A program made the position numbers and the translations under genes. A stretch of DNA of 64,000 nt from an uncultured Oscillospiraceae bacterium (GTDB lineage Bacteria > Bacillota > Clostridia > Oscillospirales > Oscillospiraceae), in the NCBI GenBank assembly GCA_910587785.1, contig CAJUOA010000004.1, positions 1 through 64,000 of the forward strand, read 5' to 3'. How positions within the stretch are numbered: position 1 is the first letter of the stretch; every line of letters begins with the position of its first letter. Of this stretch, positions 25,468 to 32,868 are shown piece by piece. Under the pieces are notes generated by a model. The model worked only from the letters and a program-made list of their open reading frames with translations. It was not told the DNA's origin and made no database searches.

Positions 25468-26145
25468 ATGAGTGAGAGACTGCTGGGAATTTTGCTGGAC
25501 TCCTTCTGGAAGATCCTTCTGCCGGGGCTGACGGTGACCATCCCGCTGACGGTAATCGCCTTCGCCCTGGCGATGGTCATCGCGGTGGCGGCGGCGCTGG
25601 TGCAGTTTGCCAACGTGCCGGTGCTCAAGCAGGTGTGCCGGTTCTATATCTGGGTCTTCCGGGGAACGCCCCTTCTGGTGCAGCTATTCGTGGTGTTCTA
25701 CGGCCTGCCCAACCTGGGCATCCTCATGGAGCCCTTCCCGGCGGCGGTGCTGGTGTTCTCCCTCAACGAGGGGGCCTACTGCGCGGAGACCATCCGCGCG
25801 GCGCTGGAGTCCGTCCCCGTGGGACAGCTGGAGGCGGGGTACTGCGTGGGGATGAGCTGGTGGCAGACCATGCGCCGGATCATCCTGCCCCAGGCCATGC
25901 GGACGGCCTTTCCGTCCCTCTCCAACGGCCTTATCGCAATGGTCAAAGACACGTCCCTGGCCGCCAACATCACGGTGGCGGAGATGTTTATGGCTACAAA
26001 GGAGATCGTGGCCTGGAGCTACGAGCCCCTGGCGCTGTACATGGAGCTGGGGCTTATCTACCTCATCTTCTCCACGGTGCTGACATGGCTCCAGGGCGTG
26101 GGGGAGCGGAAGCTGGGCGCTTATGAGACGGCGGAGGTGGACTGA
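25468..26145 (+). CDS. Polar amino acid ABC transporter, permease
   Basis: Inner-membrane permease of the HisM/GlnP family, 225 residues with about five hydrophobic segments. The coupling (EAA) loop is seen as QLEAGYCVGMSWWQTMRRIILPQAMRTAFPSLSN. FRGTPLLVQLFVVFYGLP is typical of the family. ATG 25468 has AAGGAAGTG upstream; a GTG 12 bp earlier would overlap that site. Its TGA shares a base with the ATG of the ATPase gene (TGATG). The unusual order permease-ATPase-binding protein is compact and complete. Confidence 0.92.
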   Translation: MSERLLGILLDSFWKILLPGLTVTIPLTVIAFALAMVIAVAAALVQFANVPVLKQVCRFYIWVFRGTPLLVQLFVVFYGLPNLGILMEPFPAAVLVFSLNEGAYCAETIRAALESVPVGQLEAGYCVGMSWWQTMRRIILPQAMRTAFPSLSNGLIAMVKDTSLAANITVAEMFMATKEIVAWSYEPLALYMELGLIYLIFSTVLTWLQGVGERKLGAYETAEVD

Positions 26146-26888
26146 TGCTGGAAGTGAGAGACGTACATAAAACCTTCGGCTCCCTGGAGGTGCTCAAGGG
26201 CGTGGGCCTGCGGGTCAGCCAGGGGGACGTTGTGGCCATCCTGGGCCCCAGCGGCTCCGGCAAGACCACCCTGCTCCGGTGCATCAACTTCCTGGAGACC
26301 GCCGGCAGCGGGACCATGATCTTTGACGGGGAGACGTTCCAGATGGAGCGGATGAGCAGGCGGGACGTGGCCCGCCTGCGGAAGAAGACCGCCTTCGTGT
26401 TCCAGAACTACAACCTGTTTCGCAACAAGACCGCCCTGCAAAACGTCACTGAGGGCCTCATCACGGCCCGGAAGATGCCCAAGGACCAGGCGGAGGACGC
26501 GGCAATGAAGGCCCTCCGGAAGGTGGGCATGGCGGACCGGGCGTCCCACTACCCCCGCCAGCTCTCCGGCGGACAGCAGCAGCGTGTGGCCATCGCCCGG
26601 GCCCTGGCCACGGACCCGGAGATTATCTACTTCGACGAGCCCACCTCCGCTCTGGACCCGGAGCTCACGGGCGAGGTGCTCTCCGTCATGCGGAACCTGG
26701 CGGAGGAGGGCCGGACCATGCTGGTGGTGACCCACGAGATGGGCTTTGCCCGGAACGTGTCCACCCATGTGGTCTTCATGGAGGACGGCGCGGTGGTGGA
26801 GGAGGGCCCCTCCCGGGAGGTCTTCCGGAACCCCCGCCAGGCCCGGACCCGGGAATTCCTGCGCACCACCGGCGATGCCGGCGTGTAA
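26145..26888 (+). CDS. Polar amino acid ABC transporter, ATP-binding protein
   Basis: ATPase of the GlnQ/HisP type, 247 residues, powering uptake through the preceding permease. Walker A GPSGSGKTTLL (about residue 35), Q-loop VFQNYNLF, signature LSGGQQQRVAIARAL, Walker B IIYFDEPTSALDP and switch histidine VVTHEMGFA are all intact. Translationally coupled to the permease by a one-base overlap. Confidence 0.95.
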   Translation: MLEVRDVHKTFGSLEVLKGVGLRVSQGDVVAILGPSGSGKTTLLRCINFLETAGSGTMIFDGETFQMERMSRRDVARLRKKTAFVFQNYNLFRNKTALQNVTEGLITARKMPKDQAEDAAMKALRKVGMADRASHYPRQLSGGQQQRVAIARALATDPEIIYFDEPTSALDPELTGEVLSVMRNLAEEGRTMLVVTHEMGFARNVSTHVVFMEDGAVVEEGPSREVFRNPRQARTREFLRTTGDAGV

Positions 26889-26918
26889 TATCAAGATCAT
26901 TCAAAAAGGAGAACTTAC

Positions 26919-27737
26919 ATGAAAGCAAGACGCATCGCGGCCCTCCTGACGGCCGCACTTCTCAGTCTCACCGCCCTTACCGCCTGCTCCGGCGGCGGAA
27001 AGGACCAGGGGGGCGCCTCCGGCGGCCTCCTGGCTCAGATCAAGGAGCGGGGGGAGATCATCGTGGCCATGGAGGGCACCTGGTCCCCCTGGACCTACCA
27101 CAACGAGGCCGACGAGCTGGTGGGCTACGACGTGGAGGTGGCTCAGAACATCGCGGAAAAGCTGGGGGTGAAGGCCTCCTTCGTGGAGGGGGATTTCGAC
27201 GGTCTCCTGGCCGGGCTGGACGCCGGGCGCTATGACATGGTGGTCAACGGCGTGGACATCGACGAGGGCCGCAAGGAGAAGTACGACTTCTCCGATCCCT
27301 ACGCCTACGGGAGCATCGCCGTCATCGTCAAGAGCGACAATACGGACATCCAGTCCATGGAGGACCTGAAGGACAGGAAGACCGCCAACACCCTCACCAG
27401 CACCTACGCCGCCGTGGCGAAGAAGTACGGCGCAGACGTGACCGGCGTGGACGATCTGAACCAGACCTTCGAGCTCCTGCTCAACGGCCGCATCGACGCC
27501 ACCCTCAACGCGGAGGTCAGCTACACCGACTACATGAACGCCCACCCCGCCGCCCAGATCAAGATCGCCTGCCTCGCCCCCGAGTCCACAGAGACCGCCA
27601 TCCCCATGCGAAAGGGCGAGGAGACCGCCAGCCTCCGGGAGGCGGTCAACAAGGCCCTCGCCGAGATGAAGGAGGACGGGACGCTCAGCGCTCTCTCCAC
27701 GAAGTACTTCGGCGAGGACATCTCCAAGCCCCAGTAA
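26919..27737 (+). CDS. Amino acid ABC transporter, substrate-binding lipoprotein
   Basis: Extracellular solute-binding protein of family 3, 272 residues, anchored as a lipoprotein (lipobox LTAC at residues 21-24, then a Gly/Ser linker). The fold is shown by EIIVAMEGTWSPWTYHNEADELVGYDVEVAQNIAEKLG and DGLLAGLDAGRYDMVVNGVDIDEGRKEKYDFSDPY; the arginine and aspartate that hold the amino acid's carboxylate and amine are expected in these segments. Substrate not predictable by eye; cystine or another polar amino acid is likely. AAAGGAG precedes the ATG. Confidence 0.92.
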   Translation: MKARRIAALLTAALLSLTALTACSGGGKDQGGASGGLLAQIKERGEIIVAMEGTWSPWTYHNEADELVGYDVEVAQNIAEKLGVKASFVEGDFDGLLAGLDAGRYDMVVNGVDIDEGRKEKYDFSDPYAYGSIAVIVKSDNTDIQSMEDLKDRKTANTLTSTYAAVAKKYGADVTGVDDLNQTFELLLNGRIDATLNAEVSYTDYMNAHPAAQIKIACLAPESTETAIPMRKGEETASLREAVNKALAEMKEDGTLSALSTKYFGEDISKPQ

Positions 27738-27752
27738 GCCCTATTCAGAACA

Positions 27753-27781
27753 AGAGCCGGACGGTGCCCCCGTCCGGCTCT
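27753..27781 (+). terminator. Terminator of the ABC transporter operon
   Basis: Perfect 12-bp stem AGAGCCGGACGG / CCGTCCGGCTCT, 5-nt loop, followed by CATTTTTG. It separates the operon from the convergent kinase gene. Confidence 0.88.
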
Positions 27782-27790
27782 CATTTTTGC

Positions 27791-29884
27791 CTATTGCTTC
27801 CCGCTCCCCGTCCAGAACTGGGCCACCACCGCCTTCAGCCGCTCCATGTCGATGGGCTTGGCGGTGTGGGCGCTCATGCCGGAGGCCAGGGTGGCCTGCA
27901 CGTCCTCCTCAAAGGCGTTGGCGGTCATGGCGATGATGGGGATGGTGTCCGCGCCGGGGTGTCCGCTGGCGCGGATGGCCGCGGTGGCCTCATAGCCGTT
28001 CATCACGGGCATCTGCACGTCCATGAAGATCATGTCGAACTCTCCCGGCGTGGAGTGGAGAAAGCGCTCCAGCGCCGCCTGCCCGTTGGGCGCCACCTCG
28101 CAGATAACGCCCTCGGTGTCCAGCAGCTCCATGAGGATCTCCGCGTTGAGCTCGTTGTCCTCCGCCGCCAGGACCCGCAGTCCCTCCAGGGAGAAGGCCT
28201 CCTCCTGGGGCTCCTCCGCTGGGGCGTCTCCGATGATCTGCCCCACGGCCCGCTGGAAGCTGGAGAGGAAGAAGGGCTTGGGCAGGAAGGCGTTGACCCC
28301 GGCGGCAGATGCCTCCTCGGCGACGTCCTCGAAGTCGCAGCTGGTCAGGACCAGGAGGGGCACCTGCTCCCCGGCGGTCCGCCGGATGCGCCGGACCACC
28401 TCGGCGGTCTCCAGGCCGGGCATCCGCCAGTCCAGGAGGATGACGTGGAAAGGCTCTCCCCGCTCACAGGCGTCCTGGACCAGGGACAATGCCTCGTCCC
28501 CGGAGGCGGCGGTGGTGATCTCCACCTCCGTGCCGCTCATGAGGGTCCGGATGTCCAGGAGCACATCCTCGTCGTCGTCCGCGGCAAGCATCCGGGTGAT
28601 GCCCCGGCGGAGCCAGAAGCCGCTGTCCTGCTCCCGGTGCCCCAGGACGAAGGAGACCTCCAGGGTGAAGGTACTGCCTGCTCCGGGCTCACTCTCCACA
28701 GCGATGGTGCCGCCCATGAGGTCGACGATGTTCTTCGTGATGGCCATGCCCAGGCCGGTGCCCTGGATCTCCCGGGTCTCGTCGGTGACCTCCCGGGCGA
28801 AGGGATCGAAGATGGTGGCGAGGAATGCCTCGCTCATGCCGAAGCCGTTGTCGGAGACGGTGAAGCGCAGGTGGGCGCGGCTGTCGGCGTTCTGGGGCAG
28901 GCCCTGGACGGCCAGGCGCACCTCGCCCCCCTGCCCGGTGTACTTGACCGCGTTGGAGAGGAGGTTGATGAGCACCTGGCTGAGGCGGAGCTTGTCGCCC
29001 AGCAGGTACTCCGGGAGGCCGGTGCCGGTGGTGACCTCGAAGCGCTGGTCCTTGGCCCGGGCCTGGGGGAGCATCATCGTTTGCAGCTCGTCGAGGAGCT
29101 CCGGCAGGCTGAACTCGGCGATATTGAGGGAGGTCTTGCCGCTTTCGATCTTGCTCATGTCTAAGATATCGTTGATGAGCCCCAGCAGGTGCTGGCTGGA
29201 GGAGGCGATCTTCTGGGTGTACTCCCGGACCTTCTCCGGCTTGTCCGCGTCCCGGCTGAGGAGGGAGGAGAAGCCCACGATGGCGTTCATAGGCGTGCGG
29301 ATGTCGTGGCTCATGTTGGCGAGAAAGCTGCTCTTGGCCTCGTTGGCCACCTTGGCCGTCTGCAAAGCCTCCCCCAGCATCTCATACATCTGCCGCTCCT
29401 GGGTGCGGTCGGAGAGCATGAGGATGAACTGCTCCCGGTCCTCCAGGGAGCAGTGGCGCAGAAGCTCCTTGAAAAAGCGCACCTCGCAGGTCTTCACATG
29501 GAGCATGTCCCGCTCCCCGGTCCACACGCCCCCCAGGGGGATGGCGGCGAGGGTCTCCTCTGTCAGGCCCGACTGCCCGAAGGGGGTCTGCTCCCCGAAG
29601 AGAAGGCTGCGCACGTCCCGGCGGACCTCCTCCGGGTCCAGTCCCAGCACACGGTGCAGGTTGGGGCTGACGTACCCGGCGGTGAAGTCGGCGGGGGAGA
29701 AGAGGACGAAGATGTCGTCGGTATTCTGGGTGAGCAGGTCGAAGAGCTGTTCCCGGGAGCGGACCTCCCGGTCCTTCTCGCCCATCCTGCGGCGGGTGCT
29801 CCAGGCGGCGAGACACACGGCCAAAACGCCCAATCCCAGCAGGCCGCAGACAGCGGCGGTCATCCAAATTTGTTCCCAGGTCAT
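27791..29884 (-). CDS. Hybrid sensor histidine kinase with two receiver domains
   Basis: 697-residue membrane protein. One N-terminal transmembrane helix (residues about 8-28), a short linker, a PAS domain (about 45-150, NTDDIFVLFSPADFTAGYVSPNLHRVLGL), HisKA with the phospho-acceptor SFLANMSHDIRTPMNAIVGFSS, HATPase_c with SDNGFGMS and GTGLGMAITKNIVDLMGG, then receiver 1 (ILLDWRMPGLE) and receiver 2 (IFMDVQMPVMNGYE), each with its acceptor aspartate. There is no HPt domain or output regulator nearby, so the phosphorelay partner is elsewhere. ATG 29884 chosen for its AGGTG site; a GTG 9 bp upstream is possible. Confidence 0.9.
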   Translation of the reverse strand: MTWEQIWMTAAVCGLLGLGVLAVCLAAWSTRRRMGEKDREVRSREQLFDLLTQNTDDIFVLFSPADFTAGYVSPNLHRVLGLDPEEVRRDVRSLLFGEQTPFGQSGLTEETLAAIPLGGVWTGERDMLHVKTCEVRFFKELLRHCSLEDREQFILMLSDRTQERQMYEMLGEALQTAKVANEAKSSFLANMSHDIRTPMNAIVGFSSLLSRDADKPEKVREYTQKIASSSQHLLGLINDILDMSKIESGKTSLNIAEFSLPELLDELQTMMLPQARAKDQRFEVTTGTGLPEYLLGDKLRLSQVLINLLSNAVKYTGQGGEVRLAVQGLPQNADSRAHLRFTVSDNGFGMSEAFLATIFDPFAREVTDETREIQGTGLGMAITKNIVDLMGGTIAVESEPGAGSTFTLEVSFVLGHREQDSGFWLRRGITRMLAADDDEDVLLDIRTLMSGTEVEITTAASGDEALSLVQDACERGEPFHVILLDWRMPGLETAEVVRRIRRTAGEQVPLLVLTSCDFEDVAEEASAAGVNAFLPKPFFLSSFQRAVGQIIGDAPAEEPQEEAFSLEGLRVLAAEDNELNAEILMELLDTEGVICEVAPNGQAALERFLHSTPGEFDMIFMDVQMPVMNGYEATAAIRASGHPGADTIPIIAMTANAFEEDVQATLASGMSAHTAKPIDMERLKAVVAQFWTGSGKQ

Positions 29885-29912
29885 AATACGCACCTATTCT
29901 ATAAGAGGATAG

Positions 29913-30857
29913 TCAACAGCCAGACCGGAGGATCTCGCCTTTTGCCACCAGATTGTCCTTTCCCATGCCGCAGACATAGGGATTGGAGTCAAAGCGGTAG
30001 CAGAAGTCGAGAAAACCGGCCCGCTGTTCGGGGTCGTTCATGATCTTCACCAGCAGTTCCCGGGGGATGGTCCGGGCGTACGCGCCGGGGCCCGCCAGTT
30101 CTACGTTTTGCACACCCAGCCCCTCCAGGATGCCCTTGAGCTCGTCCGGCAGGAAGGTGTAGGTGATGCACCAGGGCGCGCCGCCCGCCTCGTAAGCCGC
30201 GATCTCCGCCTCACCCCCCATGAGGCCGTCCCCCCAGAGCTTGCCGGCGGCGGCTTTGTCGAAGCGGAAGGACCGGACGGCCTCCTCCCGGTGCTCGACG
30301 CACCATTTGACAAAGGGGTCGCCGCAGGTCTCGTCCAGGATGAACTGGTTTTTCTGGATGGGGTTGGCAAGGTACGGCAGGTACCCCAGGCGGCTGGAGA
30401 CGCTGAGCACAAGGCGCTTCCGGCAGATGCGCACCAGCTCCCGGAGGACCTGCTCCTGCTTCGGGTATGTATAGGAGATGGGGGCGTCGAAGGAGATGAC
30501 CAGGTCAAAGGAGCGGTCTTGGAAGGCGCTCAGGTCCTCCAGCGCGCCTTTGACGAAGGTCATGCGGTCCAGGACGCCCGCTTTTTCCGCCAACTCCTGC
30601 GCCTTGTCCAGCATGGGCTGGGAGATGTCGAAGTGGGTGACCTCACAGCCCTGCTTCGCAAGGAGGATGGAGAACCGCCCGCACCCCGCGCCGCCGTCGA
30701 AGACGGTCCGGACGCCGCCCAGGCTGGAGAGAAGGGTCCGCTCAATGTGGCTCTTTTGCACGATGTCGTCGATGTAGGTCTCCTCCCGGCGGCTCTCCAG
30801 CTCCCCCTTGTCTGGGAGGTTCCACAGCCGCTCGGAAATTTTCTGGGAGTACTCCAT
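29913..30857 (-). CDS. Class I SAM-dependent methyltransferase
   Basis: 314-residue methyltransferase with motif I TVFDGGAGCGRFSILLA, followed by VTHFDISQPMLDKAQELAEKAGV and the motif IV area FDLVISFDAPISYTYPKQ. The extended C-terminal region (about 120 residues) is not recognised. Substrate unknown. AGGAGGGCGCAAC precedes ATG 30857; the frame continues upstream across the promoter but without a usable start. Only 28 bp separate its stop from the hybrid kinase start, so the two probably share a transcript. Confidence 0.82.
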   Translation of the reverse strand: MEYSQKISERLWNLPDKGELESRREETYIDDIVQKSHIERTLLSSLGGVRTVFDGGAGCGRFSILLAKQGCEVTHFDISQPMLDKAQELAEKAGVLDRMTFVKGALEDLSAFQDRSFDLVISFDAPISYTYPKQEQVLRELVRICRKRLVLSVSSRLGYLPYLANPIQKNQFILDETCGDPFVKWCVEHREEAVRSFRFDKAAAGKLWGDGLMGGEAEIAAYEAGGAPWCITYTFLPDELKGILEGLGVQNVELAGPGAYARTIPRELLVKIMNDPEQRAGFLDFCYRFDSNPYVCGMGKDNLVAKGEILRSGC

Positions 30858-30888
30858 GTTGCGCCCTCCTGCTCCTTTTGGTGGAGTC

Positions 30889-30917
30889 AGTATACCAGAT
30901 TGAGGGGGGAGAGGCAA
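30889..30917 (-). promoter_or_regulatory. Sigma-A promoter of the methyltransferase/hybrid kinase genes
   Basis: Minus strand TTGCCT, 17-bp spacer, TATACT, 31 bp before the methyltransferase ATG. Confidence 0.75.
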
Positions 30918-30976
30918 GAGAAAAGGGAAAACTTTCTCCGGGCGCGGAAAAATCTCCTCCGCCCGCCCGGTAAGAA

Positions 30977-31005
30977 TTGACTTTATCCGCCAAATGCGGT
31001 ATCCT
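30977..31005 (+). promoter_or_regulatory. Sigma-A promoter of the split transketolase operon
   Basis: TTGACT, 17-bp spacer, TATCCT, 37 bp before the start of the N-terminal subunit gene. Confidence 0.75.
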
Positions 31006-31041
31006 AGAGGAGCAGTATACGCAAAGGGAGGCTATCTGAAC

Positions 31042-31854
31042 ATGAATACAGTGGAACTGAAAAACTTCTGCACAGAGGTCCGCCGCGATATCATCAATAT
31101 GACGGCCAACGCGGGCAGCGGGCATCCGGGGGGATCGCTGTCCGTGGTGGAGATGATGAGCGCCATCTTCTGCACGCAGATGCGCGTCGACCCGAAAAAC
31201 CCCAGGGACCCGGACCGGGACCGCTTCGTCCTCAGCAAGGGACACACGGCCCCCTGCTACTACGGCGTGCTCTCGGAGCTGGGCTTCTTCGGCAAGGAGG
31301 AGTTCACCACCTTCCGGCAGGTCCACGGGATGCTCCAGGGCCACCCGGACATGAAGAAGATCCCCGGCGTGGACGCCTCCACCGGCTCTCTGGGCCAGGG
31401 CGCCTCCATCGCGGTGGGCATGGCCCTGGGGGCCAAGCACCTGGGGAAGGATACCAGGGTCTTCACCATTCTGGGCGACGGCGAGTGCCAGGAGGGCCAG
31501 GTCTGGGAGGCCTTCATGGCCGCGAACCACTACAAGCTGGACAACCTCACCGTGGTGGTAGACAATAACGGGCTCCAGATCGACGGGAGCAATGACGAGG
31601 TCATGAGCCTGGGCGACATGGCCGCCAAACTTCGCGCCTTCGGCTTCCACACTGTGGAGGTCGCGGACGGCAACGACATCGAGAGCGTCCTCGCCGCCCT
31701 GAGCGAGCCCACAGAGCCCGGAAAGCCCAAGGCCATTCTCTCTCACACCGTCAAGGGCAAGGGCGTGTCCTTTATGGAGAACCAGGTGGGCTGGCACGGC
31801 AAGGCGCCCAACGAGGAACAGCGCTCGCAGGCGCTAAAGGAATTGGAGGGCTGA
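31042..31854 (+). CDS. Transketolase, N-terminal (TPP-binding) subunit
   Basis: 270-residue half of a split transketolase, moving two-carbon units in the non-oxidative pentose phosphate pathway. NAGSGHPGGSLSVVEMM, the TPP/Mg motif GDGECQEGQVWEAFMAA and VVVDNNGLQIDG are diagnostic. The ATG at 31042 follows AAAGGGAGGC. Split transketolases are common in Clostridia; the two halves form an alpha2beta2 enzyme. Four bases separate it from the second subunit. Confidence 0.94.
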   Translation: MNTVELKNFCTEVRRDIINMTANAGSGHPGGSLSVVEMMSAIFCTQMRVDPKNPRDPDRDRFVLSKGHTAPCYYGVLSELGFFGKEEFTTFRQVHGMLQGHPDMKKIPGVDASTGSLGQGASIAVGMALGAKHLGKDTRVFTILGDGECQEGQVWEAFMAANHYKLDNLTVVVDNNGLQIDGSNDEVMSLGDMAAKLRAFGFHTVEVADGNDIESVLAALSEPTEPGKPKAILSHTVKGKGVSFMENQVGWHGKAPNEEQRSQALKELEG

Positions 31855-31858
31855 TACC

Positions 31859-32782
31859 ATGAGTGAGAAAGCAACGAGAGCCGCGTACGGCGAGGCCCTG
31901 GTGGAACTGGGGCAGGTCAATGAGAAGGTGGTGGTCCTGGACGCGGACCTGGCTGCCGCCACCATGACCGTCACCTTCAAAAAGGCGTTTCCCCAGCGCC
32001 ACTACGACATGGGCATCGCGGAGGCCAACATGGTCAATGTGGCCGCAGGCATGTCCACCATGGGGCTGATCCCTTTCTGCTCCACCTTTGCCATGTTCGG
32101 CGCGGGCCGGGCCTATGAGCAGGTGCGAAACTCCGTCGCCTACCCCCACCTGAACGTGAAGCTGGCCATGACCCACGCCGGCGTCTCCGTGGGCGAGGAC
32201 GGGGCGAGCCACCAGTGCATCGAGGACATCGCCCTCATGCGGGCCATCCCCGGCATGACCGTCATCTGTCCAGCCGACGCCAAGGAGGCCCGCAGGGCCG
32301 TCTTCGCCGCCGCGGAGATGGAAGGGCCCGTGTACCTCCGCCTGGCCCGCCTGGCCACTCCCGTCTTTGAGGAGGAGCAGCCCTTCGAGATCGGCAAGGC
32401 CAACGTCCTCCGGGAGGGGGGCGACGTGGCCGTCTTCGCCACGGGCCTGATGGTCAGCGAGGCCCTGGAGGCCGCGAAGCTCCTGGAGGCCCAGGGCGTC
32501 CGCGCCGCCGTCATCAATGTCCACACCATCAAGCCCATCGACGCCGCCTGCGTCACCGAGTACGCCAAGAAGTGCGGCAGGGTGGTCACCGTGGAGGAGC
32601 ACAGCGTCATCGGCGGCCTGGGCGACGCGGTGGCGGACGTGCTCATGGGCAAGGTCCACTGCGCTTTCAGGAAGATCGGCGTCCAGGACCGCTTCGGTCA
32701 GTCCGGCAAGGCCAAGGAGGTCCTGCGGGAGTACGGCCTCACCGCGCCCCAGATCGCGGAGAGCATCAAAGCGGTGCTGTGA
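31859..32782 (+). CDS. Transketolase, C-terminal subunit
   Basis: 307 residues covering the pyrimidine-binding and C-terminal domains of transketolase. It shows YDMGIAEANMVNVAAGMSTMGLIPFCSTFAMF, with the glutamate that activates TPP, and GVSVGEDGASHQCIEDIALMRAIPGMTVICPADA. The regulatory C-terminal domain contains VVTVEEHSVIGGLGDAV. Functions with the upstream subunit; no other pentose phosphate genes are adjacent. Confidence 0.94.
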   Translation: MSEKATRAAYGEALVELGQVNEKVVVLDADLAAATMTVTFKKAFPQRHYDMGIAEANMVNVAAGMSTMGLIPFCSTFAMFGAGRAYEQVRNSVAYPHLNVKLAMTHAGVSVGEDGASHQCIEDIALMRAIPGMTVICPADAKEARRAVFAAAEMEGPVYLRLARLATPVFEEEQPFEIGKANVLREGGDVAVFATGLMVSEALEAAKLLEAQGVRAAVINVHTIKPIDAACVTEYAKKCGRVVTVEEHSVIGGLGDAVADVLMGKVHCAFRKIGVQDRFGQSGKAKEVLREYGLTAPQIAESIKAVL

Positions 32783-32807
32783 CAGCGCCGGGATCGAGCA
32801 TATGAGG

Positions 32808-32841
32808 AGCTCCCCCTGTCCGATGCGGGACAGGGGGAGCT
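32808..32841. terminator. Terminator between transketolase and FecR-protein genes
   Basis: Perfect 14-bp stem AGCTCCCCCTGTCC / GGACAGGGGGAGCT with a 6-nt loop between convergent genes. The T tract is short on both sides (TTTC on plus). Confidence 0.8.
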
Positions 32842-32868
32842 TTCTGCTGTCCGGAGCGGGCCCGAAGA